Positions 43,267 to 52,563 of a DNA stretch of 64,000 bases are shown piece after piece (within the stretch, counting starts at the first letter, position 1; every line of letters starts with the position of its first letter). A model generated the notes under the pieces. It searched no databases. It saw nothing but the letters and a program-made list of their open reading frames with translations, and had not been told where the DNA came from. The stretch covers positions 1,240,001 to 1,304,000 of the forward strand of contig NZ_CP096247.1 in the NCBI RefSeq assembly GCF_023204875.1, given 5' to 3'. The translations under genes and the position numbers were made by a program. The stretch is from Prevotella sp. E15-22. Its GTDB lineage: Bacteria; Bacteroidota; Bacteroidia; Bacteroidales; Bacteroidaceae.

Positions 43267-44983
43267 TTTAACCAAGGCTTGGGACATTGAAGCCCGCCAG
43301 CACGAGAAGCGTGTGTACTTCAACAAGCCACAGCTCATGGCCCAGTACATCGGCGCCAAGACAACAGTCATTGTCGCTGGCCGTCGTACTGGTAAGACGG
43401 ACTCTATCGCCTCGCCATTCGTGCTGCGTAATATGCAGCGAATGCCGGGCAGTACGGGTGGTATCGTGGTACCGACATTCAAGCATGGCCTCACGAACAC
43501 CATCCCTGGACTGTTGGCTGCATGGAAGCGCTGGGGCTACTTAAACGGCATCCACTATGTGGTTGGCCGTAAGCCGCCAAAGTCCTTCGGTAAGCCCATC
43601 ACCGAGCCTGCTGACTATGAGCACGTCATCACCTTTTACAACGGCTCCATAGCAGTTATCATCTCTCAGGACCGCCCTGGTTCTTCTAACTCTCTGACCC
43701 TATCTTGGCTTCTCATTGACGAGGCCAAGTTCATTGATTACAATAAGCTGAAGGATGAGACACTACCTGCCAACGGCGGTATTCGCTCGTACTTCGGCCA
43801 TCATTCTTTCAACCACGCCATGATGGTTCTCTCCGATATGCCCCAGACGCAGAAAGGTTCCTGGTTCCTGCATTATCGGGAAAAGATGGATCCCCAGCTC
43901 ATCGAGGCGATTCAGGGCACCATCTACAAGATTTGGGAGACAAAAGAGCGTATTGCCCGCCTGAAAGAACAGCACCAACCTATTCCCCAGTACCTGAAGG
44001 GCTATCTCAAATGGTTGGACCAGTCGCTGAACAAGTTCCGCTCAGTGGCGGTGTACTACAAGGAGTACAGCACCATTGAGAACTTGCAGCTCCTGGGCGA
44101 AGAGTATCTTCGTCAGATGAAGCGCGACTTGACTCCGAAAACATTCCAGACCAGTATTCTGTGTCAGCGCATAGGTATCACGCACGACGGTTTCTATTCG
44201 TCGATGCAGGAGCATCACAAGTATGATGCCTCGAACTTTGCGTACCTCGACGAACTCGGTTATGACAAGATCCTGAAAGAGACAAGCCAGCAGAACTACG
44301 ACATAAAAGCCGCGTCGCAGTTCTCCACCCTCGGCAGCAGCATAGACAGCCGCGCCGATGAAGACGTTAACCCTCTGGCCCCAATTTGCATCGGCATGGA
44401 CTACAATGCCAATATAAACTGGATTGTAGCAGGACAGCCAAGCGGCAACCGCTTGAACGTCCTCAAATCCTTCTACGTCAAATTCGAACGTAAGATTCCC
44501 GCCTTGGTCGATGATTTCTGCGCATACTACGCTTATCATCAGAACAAGACGGTCATCTTCTACTACGACGCCACGGCCCTCGGCTCGAACTATGCCGTTA
44601 ACGACCAGGACTTCCGCTATGTCGTCGTCCATGAGTTTGAGCGCCACGGGTGGCAGGTACAGGATGTGTACCTGGGCAACCCGATGCGCCACGACGAGAA
44701 GTACCTCCTCATCAATCAGGGCTTCGCTGGCAAGCAGCGCCTCATGCCGTTCTTCAATCGCCAGAATAACGATGACCTTATCCTGGCCATTCAGTCTGCC
44801 GGTGTCGAACGTGGGCGCCTCGGCTTCCGCAAGAACAAGTCTATGGAAAAGCAGCCGGAGTCCGAAGAGGACCTGCTCGAGCACCGTACCGACGGCACCG
44901 ACGCTTTCGATACACTGTATATCGGCTGTGAGAAGTTCCCCCAGCACGACGTCTATCCCATCGCCCTTGGTGGAGTTTTGTGA
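43250..44983 (+). CDS. Terminase large subunit
   Basis: 577 residues from the ATG at 43250-43252 (an ATG nine codons earlier is possible). Walker A VAGRRTGKTDS (residues about 42-52), Walker B WLLIDEAKF (about 152-160), coupling motif further on, and the RNase-H-like nuclease with first Asp in IGMDYNANINW (about 380). It cuts and pumps DNA into the head. The next gene is a lipoprotein on a separate promoter, not the portal expected at this place. Confidence 0.92.
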   Translation: MSQQNDLTKAWDIEARQHEKRVYFNKPQLMAQYIGAKTTVIVAGRRTGKTDSIASPFVLRNMQRMPGSTGGIVVPTFKHGLTNTIPGLLAAWKRWGYLNGIHYVVGRKPPKSFGKPITEPADYEHVITFYNGSIAVIISQDRPGSSNSLTLSWLLIDEAKFIDYNKLKDETLPANGGIRSYFGHHSFNHAMMVLSDMPQTQKGSWFLHYREKMDPQLIEAIQGTIYKIWETKERIARLKEQHQPIPQYLKGYLKWLDQSLNKFRSVAVYYKEYSTIENLQLLGEEYLRQMKRDLTPKTFQTSILCQRIGITHDGFYSSMQEHHKYDASNFAYLDELGYDKILKETSQQNYDIKAASQFSTLGSSIDSRADEDVNPLAPICIGMDYNANINWIVAGQPSGNRLNVLKSFYVKFERKIPALVDDFCAYYAYHQNKTVIFYYDATALGSNYAVNDQDFRYVVVHEFERHGWQVQDVYLGNPMRHDEKYLLINQGFAGKQRLMPFFNRQNNDDLILAIQSAGVERGRLGFRKNKSMEKQPESEEDLLEHRTDGTDAFDTLYIGCEKFPQHDVYPIALGGVL

Positions 44984-45022
44984 AAAAAAACTATTAAATG
45001 GCTTTCTTTCGTATATTTTATG

Positions 45023-45030
45023 TACCTTTG
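45023..45030 (+). promoter_or_regulatory. -7 box (TACCTTTG) of the lipoprotein gene
   Basis: Plus-strand TACCTTTG 32 bp before the ATG at 45063; marks the start of the cargo. Confidence 0.65.
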
Positions 45031-45062
45031 CCGAGGTTTTGTACAAAAATGGAAAAGATAAG

Positions 45063-45434
45063 ATGAATATAATATCGAAAGTATTCTCCCTAAAAGGTGC
45101 ATTCTGTATGGTGTTCGCATCACTTGTCATCAGTTTTGCAAGTTGTAACAAGAACGACACCATAGAACAGCCAGCTCCAAGAACAATGGAACTGTTATAC
45201 ATCGAGAGCAAAGGCCTTCCGGAAACCTCAGCTGATAGCGTATTTTCATTCGGCCATAAGTTCTGCGACCACATGAACAAGAATTTAAATGATCAGTATG
45301 ACGAATATTTCCAGCCTACTGTTGACAACATGGTAAATGCAGCAGCTGGATTTGGCTATAAGCTCACTATAAATACTGGCATAAGCATCAAGATTAATGA
45401 TGAATGGCTCGGTGATACAACCATCTATTTCTAA
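45063..45434 (+). CDS. Small lipoprotein of unknown function
   Basis: 123 residues. The signal ends in SLVISFASC, a lipobox with the Cys at about residue 28, then a linker and acidic soluble part. A longer frame opens far upstream inside terL, but the promoter and signal sequence fix the start here. It may be a superinfection-exclusion or surface protein; not shown. Confidence 0.75.
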   Translation: MNIISKVFSLKGAFCMVFASLVISFASCNKNDTIEQPAPRTMELLYIESKGLPETSADSVFSFGHKFCDHMNKNLNDQYDEYFQPTVDNMVNAAAGFGYKLTINTGISIKINDEWLGDTTIYF

Positions 45435-45446
45435 AATCCAATAAAA

Positions 45447-45779
45447 ATGAAAAAGAATCCTACAGACGAGGAGCTGCAGAAGCTCTGGAATGAAAACATC
45501 GGTTCCCTTGCTTACGACCTTGAGGAAGCTTTCCTCGAAGTTTTCAGCAAGAGAGGTTCAAAATTCCAGAAGCCAGCCTTTTATCTGGGTGCCATAGCTA
45601 TGGCTGCAGGTCACGTTCTGCAGGTGACGGAAAAGGAGTTCGACTACAAGCACGACCTCAAAGCTTCTTTTGATGATATCCTTAAACAAACGTACAATCA
45701 TTACAAGCAGCACCTTTCAGACGAGGATAATTCTTCCTCTGTCATACCATCTATCATGGACACCACTTTGCTTAATTAA
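45447..45779 (+). CDS. Small helical protein, 110 residues
   Basis: PTDEELQKLWNENIGSLAYD, a helical middle (PAFYLGAIAMAAGHVLQV) and an acidic-Ser end. No recognised domain. 12 bp after the lipoprotein, probably co-transcribed. Confidence 0.6.
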   Translation: MKKNPTDEELQKLWNENIGSLAYDLEEAFLEVFSKRGSKFQKPAFYLGAIAMAAGHVLQVTEKEFDYKHDLKASFDDILKQTYNHYKQHLSDEDNSSSVIPSIMDTTLLN

Positions 45780-45835
45780 TCGCAAAAGTGTGCACCAAAT
45801 GGAAAGTTTTAGCCACAAATCAGACAAAAACACCT

Positions 45836-45848
45836 ATCTAACTTAGTT
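45836..45848. promoter_or_regulatory. Near-perfect operator copy before the WYL gene
   Basis: ATCTAACTTAGTT, one mismatch from the palindrome AACTAACTTAGTT. It lies 37 bp before the -7 box at 45886, upstream of the -33 zone. Confidence 0.55.
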
Positions 45849-45885
45849 TTTTTTCTCTTTTTGGTTAAATATTCATCTTTTTGTC

Positions 45886-45893
45886 TAATTTTG
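45886..45893 (+). promoter_or_regulatory. -7 box (TAATTTTG) of the WYL gene
   Basis: Plus-strand TAATTTTG 38 bp before the ATG at 45932. An in-frame ATG at 45881 would lie within or before the promoter, so the later start is used. Confidence 0.65.
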
Positions 45894-45931
45894 CCGCCGA
45901 TTTTATTAGACAAAGAGAAATAATAACAAAG

Positions 45932-46666
45932 ATGGCAAACACGAAACATTCTGTAGCTCGTGAGATCATCATCGACCGACTACTGCATAAAAGGCGCGGG
46001 TACTCCGTGTATGAGATACTAGATATAGTGAATGAATCTCTCAAATTTGAGGGGTATGGACCTGTTTCTTTAACTACCATACGTAGAGACTTGGACACTA
46101 TAAGGTATCGTTACAAACAAAAACTGGAAGCTCATAAGAAAAGCTTCAATGTTTATTTCCGTTATGAAGACCCGAATTTTACAATTTACAATAATGTATT
46201 GACTTTTGGAGAACTTCAGCATATTCAATCAGCACTACTGGCAATCCGCTTCAGCGATGAAATACAGGGTACATTGATGTATATGGAGCTTTCGAAGCGC
46301 CTCGCGGATATGTTTGATCTCGACCCAGCCAGCGACCCAATTGTACTTTACAAGAACATTCCTTCAAGTACAGACTGTAAGCGTTACCGTGCTCTTTATG
46401 AGTTTATCCGCACCAAGACGCCCATTTCCATCACCTACTATCCTAGTATTGACGAGAAACGGCGTGAGTCTACCATCCACCCTTATTTTATCTTGAAGGA
46501 TAACTCCAAATATTATCTTCTTGGCCATGACTCTGACAACGATACTTCCGTCAAAATTCCAATCTCAAACATCGTCCGCATGTGTGCAGCTGAAGGCGTC
46601 TCCTATATCCCCAACAAGGATTTCCCCCTGAAGGATTTCTACACCAAACACATTACCCATTATTAG
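45932..46666 (+). CDS. WYL-domain transcription regulator
   Basis: 244 residues: an N-terminal winged HTH (about 10-60, GYSVYEILDIVNESLKFEGY), a linking helix region, the WYL-like beta domain (about 150-215, with HPYFILKDNSKYYLLGHD, the conserved 'Y-L-L-G' core), and a C-terminal tail. Proteins of this type (BrxR, CapW) sit before phage-defence operons and repress them until a ligand, thought to be a nucleic acid fragment, binds. Operator-like copies lie both upstream and downstream of this gene. Confidence 0.88.
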   Translation: MANTKHSVAREIIIDRLLHKRRGYSVYEILDIVNESLKFEGYGPVSLTTIRRDLDTIRYRYKQKLEAHKKSFNVYFRYEDPNFTIYNNVLTFGELQHIQSALLAIRFSDEIQGTLMYMELSKRLADMFDLDPASDPIVLYKNIPSSTDCKRYRALYEFIRTKTPISITYYPSIDEKRRESTIHPYFILKDNSKYYLLGHDSDNDTSVKIPISNIVRMCAAEGVSYIPNKDFPLKDFYTKHITHY

Positions 46667-46824
46667 CTCATTAATGTTCCACTTCCCCACTCTCGGTACT
46701 CTTAAAGAATCGAGAGCGGGTAATTGATGCTACAATCTAAAACCAATGGTTTTATCGGCATTTTAAATATTAAATTGGCTTGATTTCGCCCTATTACGAA
46801 AATTTTTATTAAATAAATCCGCTT

Positions 46825-46837
46825 AACTAACTTAGTT
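46825..46837. promoter_or_regulatory. Operator palindrome AACTAACTTAGTT over the cargo operon promoter
   Basis: Identical to 27978-27990. Ends 14 bp before the -7 box at 46852, so it overlaps the -33 zone and binding there would block RNA polymerase. Confidence 0.6.
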
Positions 46838-46851
46838 TGTTAAAATTTAGC

Positions 46852-46859
46852 TATATTTG
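46852..46859 (+). promoter_or_regulatory. -7 box (TATATTTG) of the cargo operon
   Basis: Plus-strand TATATTTG. The predicted transcript starts about 46866 and can run through 57165 without a strong terminator. Confidence 0.65.
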
Positions 46860-46912
46860 TAGCCAATTAGCAGTTTTGGTTTTCCATTACTACTACCCGA
46901 CAAAGACCACCA

Positions 46913-46982
46913 AGGCATTTGTGCCTAAACGACATAGAGAAAAAGTTTCTCCCTTGCAGTGTATTAATAGGCTTGGTCGCCT
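46913..46982 (+). promoter_or_regulatory. Three consecutive small hairpins in the operon leader
   Basis: AGGCA/TGCCT (46913-46926, loop TTTG), GAGAAA/TTTCTC (46937-46951) and AGGC/GCCT (46969-46982) stand in the leader of about 158 bases. They may control translation or stability; no known riboswitch fits. Confidence 0.4.
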
Positions 46983-47023
46983 GCCGGAATACTTGTTGGG
47001 GAGGTTGAGATAGTTTAAACAGA

Positions 47024-47200
47024 ATGTTCAGAAAAAGAAATAAATACTTCCATCAAGATCGCATTGCCATGCGTATAGCTTCACGCTATGGCCTTACATA
47101 CGAGTATAAACTTGCTCGGCGCAAAAGTCTCTCCCCTATAGAGGCTCTTGAAGATTGGGATATGATGATGCCTGAGGATTATAATCTATTTAATATCTAA
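47024..47200 (+). CDS. 58-residue basic small protein
   Basis: From ATG at 47024 to TAA at 47198. MFRKRNKYFHQDRIAMRIAS, then RRKSLSPIEALEDWDMMMPE. Charged and helical. The repeated 'IAxRIAxRYGL...SPIEALEDWDM' plan resembles small proteins common in Prevotella, role unknown to me. First gene of the operon. Confidence 0.65.
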   Translation: MFRKRNKYFHQDRIAMRIASRYGLTYEYKLARRKSLSPIEALEDWDMMMPEDYNLFNI

Positions 47201-47220
47201 TAACTAAATTCTATAAAGGT

Positions 47221-47961
47221 ATGAAGAAAATTATTCTTTTATTGGCAGTAGCCCTACTTGCTTCTTGTGGTCCAAGAATGCAGCATCCAAAAGAGAAACA
47301 AAACGAACTTGTTGAGTATTTACTCAAATATAAAGAGGCTAGATATAACACTGGTAACTCTATCCAGATGGACGAATTGTGGCAGGAGCGCGAAGATGGT
47401 CTGGTATTGCTACAGGACAGTCTTGGCATTTTTCACAACGTAAAAGGTCGAATAGAGCAAATCAGAGCAAATAACATTGGTAATTCAAAGGTTTTGGAAT
47501 TTGAAATTCAAATAGAGCCACAAGAGTATTTTAAAATTGACTTGGACTGTAAGTATATCATACCACAAGACAGTGTAAAAAATGATAGTTTATATAATCT
47601 CATAAAATCTCTTTCAAATTATACTACGGTGTTTGTAGATGGAGCAATAGCTATAACATCAAAGTTGAAACCTGATAATTCTTCAATAAGTGAAAAGGAT
47701 CTACAATTAAGTTACCCAGATTACAATTTCAATGTTGTATCACTTTCAACATCGGAGTTACCAGATATCAGCAGTAACTTGAGAAATGCTATAATAATTT
47801 GGCGCAAGAGTTTTGAGTGTATACTGAAGAATGGAAAGTCTGCAGAAACTGATGATAATATTGAAGCTTTCAAAAAAGCAACACAGGTCCTGACGCCTGC
47901 AGAGAATGTGTACTTGAGTAAATACATTAATGTCTGCTCCATTGATTTATATAGAGATTAA
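47221..47961 (+). CDS. Lipoprotein of unknown function, 246 residues
   Basis: Lipobox LLASCGPR with Cys near residue 16. The soluble part is helical and acidic-basic mixed, with ENVYLSKYINVCS at the end. AT-rich. 20 bp after the small gene. Domain not recognised. Confidence 0.75.
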   Translation: MKKIILLLAVALLASCGPRMQHPKEKQNELVEYLLKYKEARYNTGNSIQMDELWQEREDGLVLLQDSLGIFHNVKGRIEQIRANNIGNSKVLEFEIQIEPQEYFKIDLDCKYIIPQDSVKNDSLYNLIKSLSNYTTVFVDGAIAITSKLKPDNSSISEKDLQLSYPDYNFNVVSLSTSELPDISSNLRNAIIIWRKSFECILKNGKSAETDDNIEAFKKATQVLTPAENVYLSKYINVCSIDLYRD

Positions 47962-48023
47962 GACATAATGAATCCAGAATATTATTGTTTATTTGAAAAT
48001 AAAACTACAAACAATATAGAATT

Positions 48024-48626
48024 ATGAAAAGAATCTTTGCCTTAGCATCAGCTGCAATAGCAGCTTCAAGTAGTTTTGCATACTACGGTAGTTATTCATC
48101 ATCAAGCTATGAAATGCCTGGATGGATTACCTTTATGGGAATAATTATGATTGTATGGGGGATTTTGGAGATTATTCTGTTCTTCAAGATATGGGGGATG
48201 ACCAACGATATAAAGGCACTAAAGAAAGATCATTTCAATGAATCTGTTTTTGAAACAAAGTCTGGAATGGCCAGATACTTAAGAAACAACTTGGTTCTTG
48301 GCAACATGGAGAATGTTAAGAAGACATTATTAAAGAATTTCATTGATAATGTGGAACATGGCTATGGAGAATTGCCAACAGGCGGTTATGTGAAAGACGA
48401 GAAAGGCAATGACATATGGGTAAGATTTGAAGAGAAAAACCTTAATGAGTCTATTATTCCTTACGTTAACAATCTAATTCTCCAGTATGGCAAAATTGGC
48501 GAAGAAGTACCCGTTTACATTACACGTATGAAAACGTTTAGGGACTACTACAAACTATTTGTTAAGGAGGATTTAGAAGTAAACGTGGAAAGGAAAATTG
48601 AAGTTGTAGATAGTAGAGGTCAATAA
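48024..48626 (+). CDS. Membrane protein with cytoplasmic domain, 200 residues
   Basis: A signal-like first segment (ALASAAIAASSSFA) and a strong second membrane segment (about 37-62, WITFMGIIMIVWGILEIILF), then a soluble charged domain of about 130 residues (LVLGNMENVKKTLLKNF, then KIGEEVPVYITRMKTFRDYY). Function unknown. It could present a sensor domain at the membrane. Confidence 0.7.
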   Translation: MKRIFALASAAIAASSSFAYYGSYSSSSYEMPGWITFMGIIMIVWGILEIILFFKIWGMTNDIKALKKDHFNESVFETKSGMARYLRNNLVLGNMENVKKTLLKNFIDNVEHGYGELPTGGYVKDEKGNDIWVRFEEKNLNESIIPYVNNLILQYGKIGEEVPVYITRMKTFRDYYKLFVKEDLEVNVERKIEVVDSRGQ

Positions 48627-48654
48627 AAAAGCTGAGTTCTAAAAGTCAAGAGAT

Positions 48655-49548
48655 ATGGCAATACTTACTGTTTATACTAAGTTGCTCGACAAGACTTTAG
48701 AAGGTGCTCGTATCATTGATATGGGTAGCACCAAGTCGTGCGAGTGCTTTGTTCTGCCTCGCAACAAAGTGGCTGAAGTAGCCAAGAAGCAGCCACACTT
48801 GCAGCAGTATGGTTTCTACATTCTGCTGGGACGAGATAAAAACATGAAACCTATGGCCTATGTTGGCCAGACCAACGACTTCACAAATCGTGTAAACGAC
48901 CACAAGCAAAAGAAAGACTTTTGGGACACGGCCCTAGTTTTTGTATCAAAGTCAGACGAGATATTCCCAAGTGAAGCACTTTATCTTGAATATCTTGGTT
49001 GGAAAGCTGCTAAGGAAGCTAACAATTATATCATCGAAAACTCGAAGGATATCAACGAGCCACACCTCTCAGCTGACAAGCAAAATGAAATGGAGCTTTT
49101 CTTCGAGGACATTCAGTTTTTGACTCGCTTCTATGGCTGCAAGGTGTTTGATCGTCCGGAGAAGATGCCAGAGGTAGAGAAATACATGGAGTTCAAGATG
49201 CACATGCCCAAGTATGGTATGCTTGCTTTCTTGAACTTCTATCGTGAGAGCAAACGCTATATTATTACTAGTGGCAGCACTATCATTGGCGAAACTTTCA
49301 AGAGTTGTCCCAAAGGATTGGCTGAATTCAGGAAACAAGTGATGGCTAACAAGAAACTTGCTCTAAAAGATGGCGAATTATACATTTTGCAGCAGGACAT
49401 CGATTTATCTGAATTAGTTAGCTCACCATCAGGTGCTGCATCCTTCTGTGCTGGTACATCCTATCAAGGTACAGAGGCTTGGATAGATAGTGAGCAGAAA
49501 AAATATCCATCAGATTGGTGGAAATCAGAAGAAGCAAATGGCAAATAG
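48655..49548 (+). CDS. GIY-YIG nuclease with DUF4357-type C-terminus
   Basis: 297 residues. The GIY-YIG part (about 45-125) has GFYILLG as the first strand and AYVGQTNDFTNRVNDH as the second, including the catalytic Arg. The C-terminal part (about 205-290) has ITSGSTIIGETFKSCPKGLA, and fits a DUF4357 module that accompanies restriction-associated GIY-YIG enzymes. Its stop overlaps the next start. Position before hsdM suggests a restriction role. Confidence 0.8.
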   Translation: MAILTVYTKLLDKTLEGARIIDMGSTKSCECFVLPRNKVAEVAKKQPHLQQYGFYILLGRDKNMKPMAYVGQTNDFTNRVNDHKQKKDFWDTALVFVSKSDEIFPSEALYLEYLGWKAAKEANNYIIENSKDINEPHLSADKQNEMELFFEDIQFLTRFYGCKVFDRPEKMPEVEKYMEFKMHMPKYGMLAFLNFYRESKRYIITSGSTIIGETFKSCPKGLAEFRKQVMANKKLALKDGELYILQQDIDLSELVSSPSGAASFCAGTSYQGTEAWIDSEQKKYPSDWWKSEEANGK

Positions 49549-49798
49549 AAACGTAACTGATACACAAGGTAGAGTCTGGAGACGCTGTGCGATTCCAGAT
49601 GGAGTTACGTTGGCCAATGGCGAAAGCAAAGATCGAATAGAAAAAGAACTGCGCAAAAAGAAACAAAGGGCTAAAGAACAAGACCGTAGAGCAAAAGAAA
49701 AGGCAAAGAGAAAAGCCAAAATCAAAAGAGAAAATGCTCGAAAGGAATGGGAGGAGCGCCCTCAAATTATATACACCCCTATGGGGAATAAAAGATAG
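49538..49798 (+). CDS. Small highly basic protein before hsdM
   Basis: 86 residues from ATG at 49538, after the GIY-YIG stop overlap. The C-terminal two-thirds is a Lys/Arg/Glu helix (KELRKKKQRAKEQDRRAKEK and on), probably coiled coil or nucleic acid binding. Unknown family. Confidence 0.65.
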   Translation: MANRNVTDTQGRVWRRCAIPDGVTLANGESKDRIEKELRKKKQRAKEQDRRAKEKAKRKAKIKRENARKEWEERPQIIYTPMGNKR

Positions 49799-49822
49799 AC
49801 AAATAAATAACACGATCAAAAT

Positions 49823-51442
49823 ATGGCAAAGAAAACAAGTAAAAAAGAAGAAACACTTAATCTTGATAATATTCTTTTCAAGTGTAGGGATATTCTTAGG
49901 AATGCTAAGAATTCTGGTTCTTTTTTTGAAAAAAGAGATATGATGCTTACCCTCGTATTCCTCCGATTTATCGGGGAAAAATACGAAGATGGTGTAGCCA
50001 ATCTACGAAAAACCCTTATCGAGCAGGGATTAGATCCAGATAACGAAGAAATCCGCAAGGCTTTCTTTGATGATGCCACATTCGCTGATGGAACATTCGA
50101 TCTTCCTATTGAAGCAAGATGGTCTACTATTATTAATACTGCTGCGCCAAATCTAAATGTAGCACTTGATAATGCTCTAAAAAGCGTCGCTCAAGCAAAC
50201 AAACAGTTAAAAGGGTGCTTCGTTGAAGGTACGTTTACACAAAGAAATATCGGAGCCAATGATATGAAGAAAATCATTGACGAGGTAAATAAAATCAGTC
50301 ACAAAGCTTTTGGGGAAGAAAAGGATCTCATTGGACGTGTATACGAGTATTTTCTTAAAGAGTTTGCAGTAAATGCCACTAAGGAAGAAGGAGAATTTTA
50401 CACGCCGCACGATGTGGTACAGCTAATTGCTACAGTAATCGAGCCATTTGATGGTACACTTTATGACCCCTGCTGTGGTTCTGGTGGAATGTTTATCCAG
50501 AGCTCAGAGTTGGTTAAAGCCAAACAAGGGGACATCAGTCGTATTAATGTGTATGGCCAGGAGAAAGAGGCAGCTACCTATCGCCTTGCAAAGATGAACC
50601 TTGCTCTTCGTGGAATCAGTCACAATCTTGGAAGCGAAAGTGATTCATCTTTCACAAACGACCTGCATAAGGGACTTTACTTCGATTACATAATGGCTAA
50701 TCCACCATTCAATCTTAAAGGATGGTGGACAGACAAACTTAAAGGCGATGCGCGATGGACTGACTATGGTACACCTCCAGAAAGTAACGCAAACTATGCC
50801 TGGATTCTTCACATGCTATCACATCTTAAGCCATTGTCGGGAGTTGCAGGTTTCCTTCTTGCAAACGGTGCCTTAGGTGACCCTGATGCACTAGAAATAC
50901 GTAAAAAACTCATAGAAGCCGATAAGGTGGAAGCAATAATTATTCTGCCAAGAGATCTCTTTATTTCTACAGACATTAGTGTTACCTTTTGGATTCTGAA
51001 TCAGAATAAAAAGGGAGGGACATATCATGGGCGTGAACTCAGAAATAGAGAAAAAGAGATTCTATTTATGGACCTCAGAAGATGGATGGAAAATCCTGTT
51101 AAAGGTGAACAAAAAAAGAAAGTACTTCTTAGCTCAGAGCAGATTAAGCGCGCTGCAGAAATCTATCATCAATGGCAAGCAAAAGGAACCGACGGCAATC
51201 ATTTTGAAGAGCCAGAATTATATAAAAGTGTAAGTGTTGAAGGAGAAGGAGGAATTAAAGAGAACAATTGGACTCTTGTACCAAGTAAATACATCAAGTT
51301 TATCGACCATGATTTGGAAATTGATTATCCAAAAGAAATGGTACGAATACAGCAAGAAATGCAAAAATTAATTCAGCAAGAGAAAGAATCACAGAAGATG
51401 TTGGAAGAAGCATTTAATGGTATTGGATATGGGATTAACTAA
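49823..51442 (+). CDS. hsdM: Type I restriction-modification methyltransferase subunit
   Basis: 539 residues. N-terminal HsdM helical part; SAM site YDPCCGSGGMF (about 212-222) and catalytic NPPF in MANPPFNLKGW (about 292-302), the N6-adenine methyltransferase pair. FYTPHDVVQLIA (about 190-201) is the usual preceding helix. Methylates the host copies of the HsdS target. hsdS overlaps by 26 bp. Confidence 0.96.
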   Translation: MAKKTSKKEETLNLDNILFKCRDILRNAKNSGSFFEKRDMMLTLVFLRFIGEKYEDGVANLRKTLIEQGLDPDNEEIRKAFFDDATFADGTFDLPIEARWSTIINTAAPNLNVALDNALKSVAQANKQLKGCFVEGTFTQRNIGANDMKKIIDEVNKISHKAFGEEKDLIGRVYEYFLKEFAVNATKEEGEFYTPHDVVQLIATVIEPFDGTLYDPCCGSGGMFIQSSELVKAKQGDISRINVYGQEKEAATYRLAKMNLALRGISHNLGSESDSSFTNDLHKGLYFDYIMANPPFNLKGWWTDKLKGDARWTDYGTPPESNANYAWILHMLSHLKPLSGVAGFLLANGALGDPDALEIRKKLIEADKVEAIIILPRDLFISTDISVTFWILNQNKKGGTYHGRELRNREKEILFMDLRRWMENPVKGEQKKKVLLSSEQIKRAAEIYHQWQAKGTDGNHFEEPELYKSVSVEGEGGIKENNWTLVPSKYIKFIDHDLEIDYPKEMVRIQQEMQKLIQQEKESQKMLEEAFNGIGYGIN

Positions 51443-52556
51443 ATATAATATTGGATACTTTGTTGAGCCGTATAATGAAAAATGCGGCATCGCCAACTTA
51501 TTGCCAGATCAAATTTCAGGGATTAATATAGACAAGGAATTCTTTGAACCAGCAAGACAAGTTGGCGACGACACGAGCAATTATAAAATTGTTCCATCAG
51601 ATTATTTTGCGTGTAATTTGATGCATGTTGGAAGAGATGAAGTACTGCCCATCGCACTCAATCATAGTAAAAAAAATAAAGTAGTCAGTCCTGCATATAC
51701 TGTTTTCAAATTAAAGCATGAAGACCTTCTTCTTAAAGAATATTTCTTTATACTTCTGAAATCATCTGAAAAGGATAGATATTTTTGGTTCCACACAGAT
51801 TCATCTATACGACAAGGTCTGTCTTGGGAAGATTTTTGTGACATTGACATAACACTCCCCTCAATCGAGGTGCAACGTAAATTCGTTGATGTTTATATGG
51901 CTCTTCAAAAAAATCTTGAATCATACCAAAGCAGAGTCGATGATTTAAAACTCGTATGCGATGGATATATTGATCAGTTAAAAAAGAAATGTAAAAAAGA
52001 AACAATTGGTGAGTATATCATCCAGTGTGATGAAAGAAATGCTGACAACAAGTATACGCTAGAAAACCTTCGAGGAATATCTATACAAAAAGTTTTCATT
52101 GACACGAAAGCTGATATGATGGATGTCTCTCTATCTCCATATATCCTCGTGAAGCCAAAATACTTTGCTTTTGTACCCGTAACCTCAAGAAACGGTGATA
52201 AAATTACAATTGCTTATAATGACTCTGAAGATACATATATTGTATCATCTGCCTATAATGTATTCGATATTTCAGACAAAGACAAATTAGATCCTGAATA
52301 TCTATTTATGTATTTAAGCAGACCTGAGTTTGATAGATATGCCCGATTCAACTCATGGGGTAGCGCGAGAGAAGTTTTCACCATGGATGATATGAAGGAT
52401 GTCAAAATCCCGATTCCGAATATAGGGACACAGCGAGATATTGTAAAAATACATCGCTGCTATATTGAACGTCAGCGTATAGCTTCTCAACTGAAAGAGC
52501 AACTCAATAAGATGTGTCCTATTTTAATAAAAGGTTCATTAGAAACAAATAACTAA
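51417..52556 (+). CDS. hsdS: Type I restriction-modification specificity subunit
   Basis: 379 residues, two target-recognition halves each followed by a helical spacer: first half about 1-165 with spacer helix RKFVDVYMALQKNLESYQSR, second half about 190-345 with spacer helix TQRDIVKIHRCYIERQRIAS. This sets the bipartite DNA target. The start could also be the ATG 12 bp later. Repeats for phase variation are not seen. Confidence 0.9.
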   Translation: MVLDMGLTKYNIGYFVEPYNEKCGIANLLPDQISGINIDKEFFEPARQVGDDTSNYKIVPSDYFACNLMHVGRDEVLPIALNHSKKNKVVSPAYTVFKLKHEDLLLKEYFFILLKSSEKDRYFWFHTDSSIRQGLSWEDFCDIDITLPSIEVQRKFVDVYMALQKNLESYQSRVDDLKLVCDGYIDQLKKKCKKETIGEYIIQCDERNADNKYTLENLRGISIQKVFIDTKADMMDVSLSPYILVKPKYFAFVPVTSRNGDKITIAYNDSEDTYIVSSAYNVFDISDKDKLDPEYLFMYLSRPEFDRYARFNSWGSAREVFTMDDMKDVKIPIPNIGTQRDIVKIHRCYIERQRIASQLKEQLNKMCPILIKGSLETNN

Positions 52557-52563
52557 GAACAAT

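Noticed and set aside
44511..45062. Upstream extension of the lipoprotein frame into terL
   Set aside because: The promoter at 45023 and the signal peptide beginning at 45063 show that the gene starts there.
44042..45280. 412-codon open frame antisense to the large terminase
   Set aside because: Mirrors terL codons; no motif, and covers a promoter and lipoprotein gene on the other strand.
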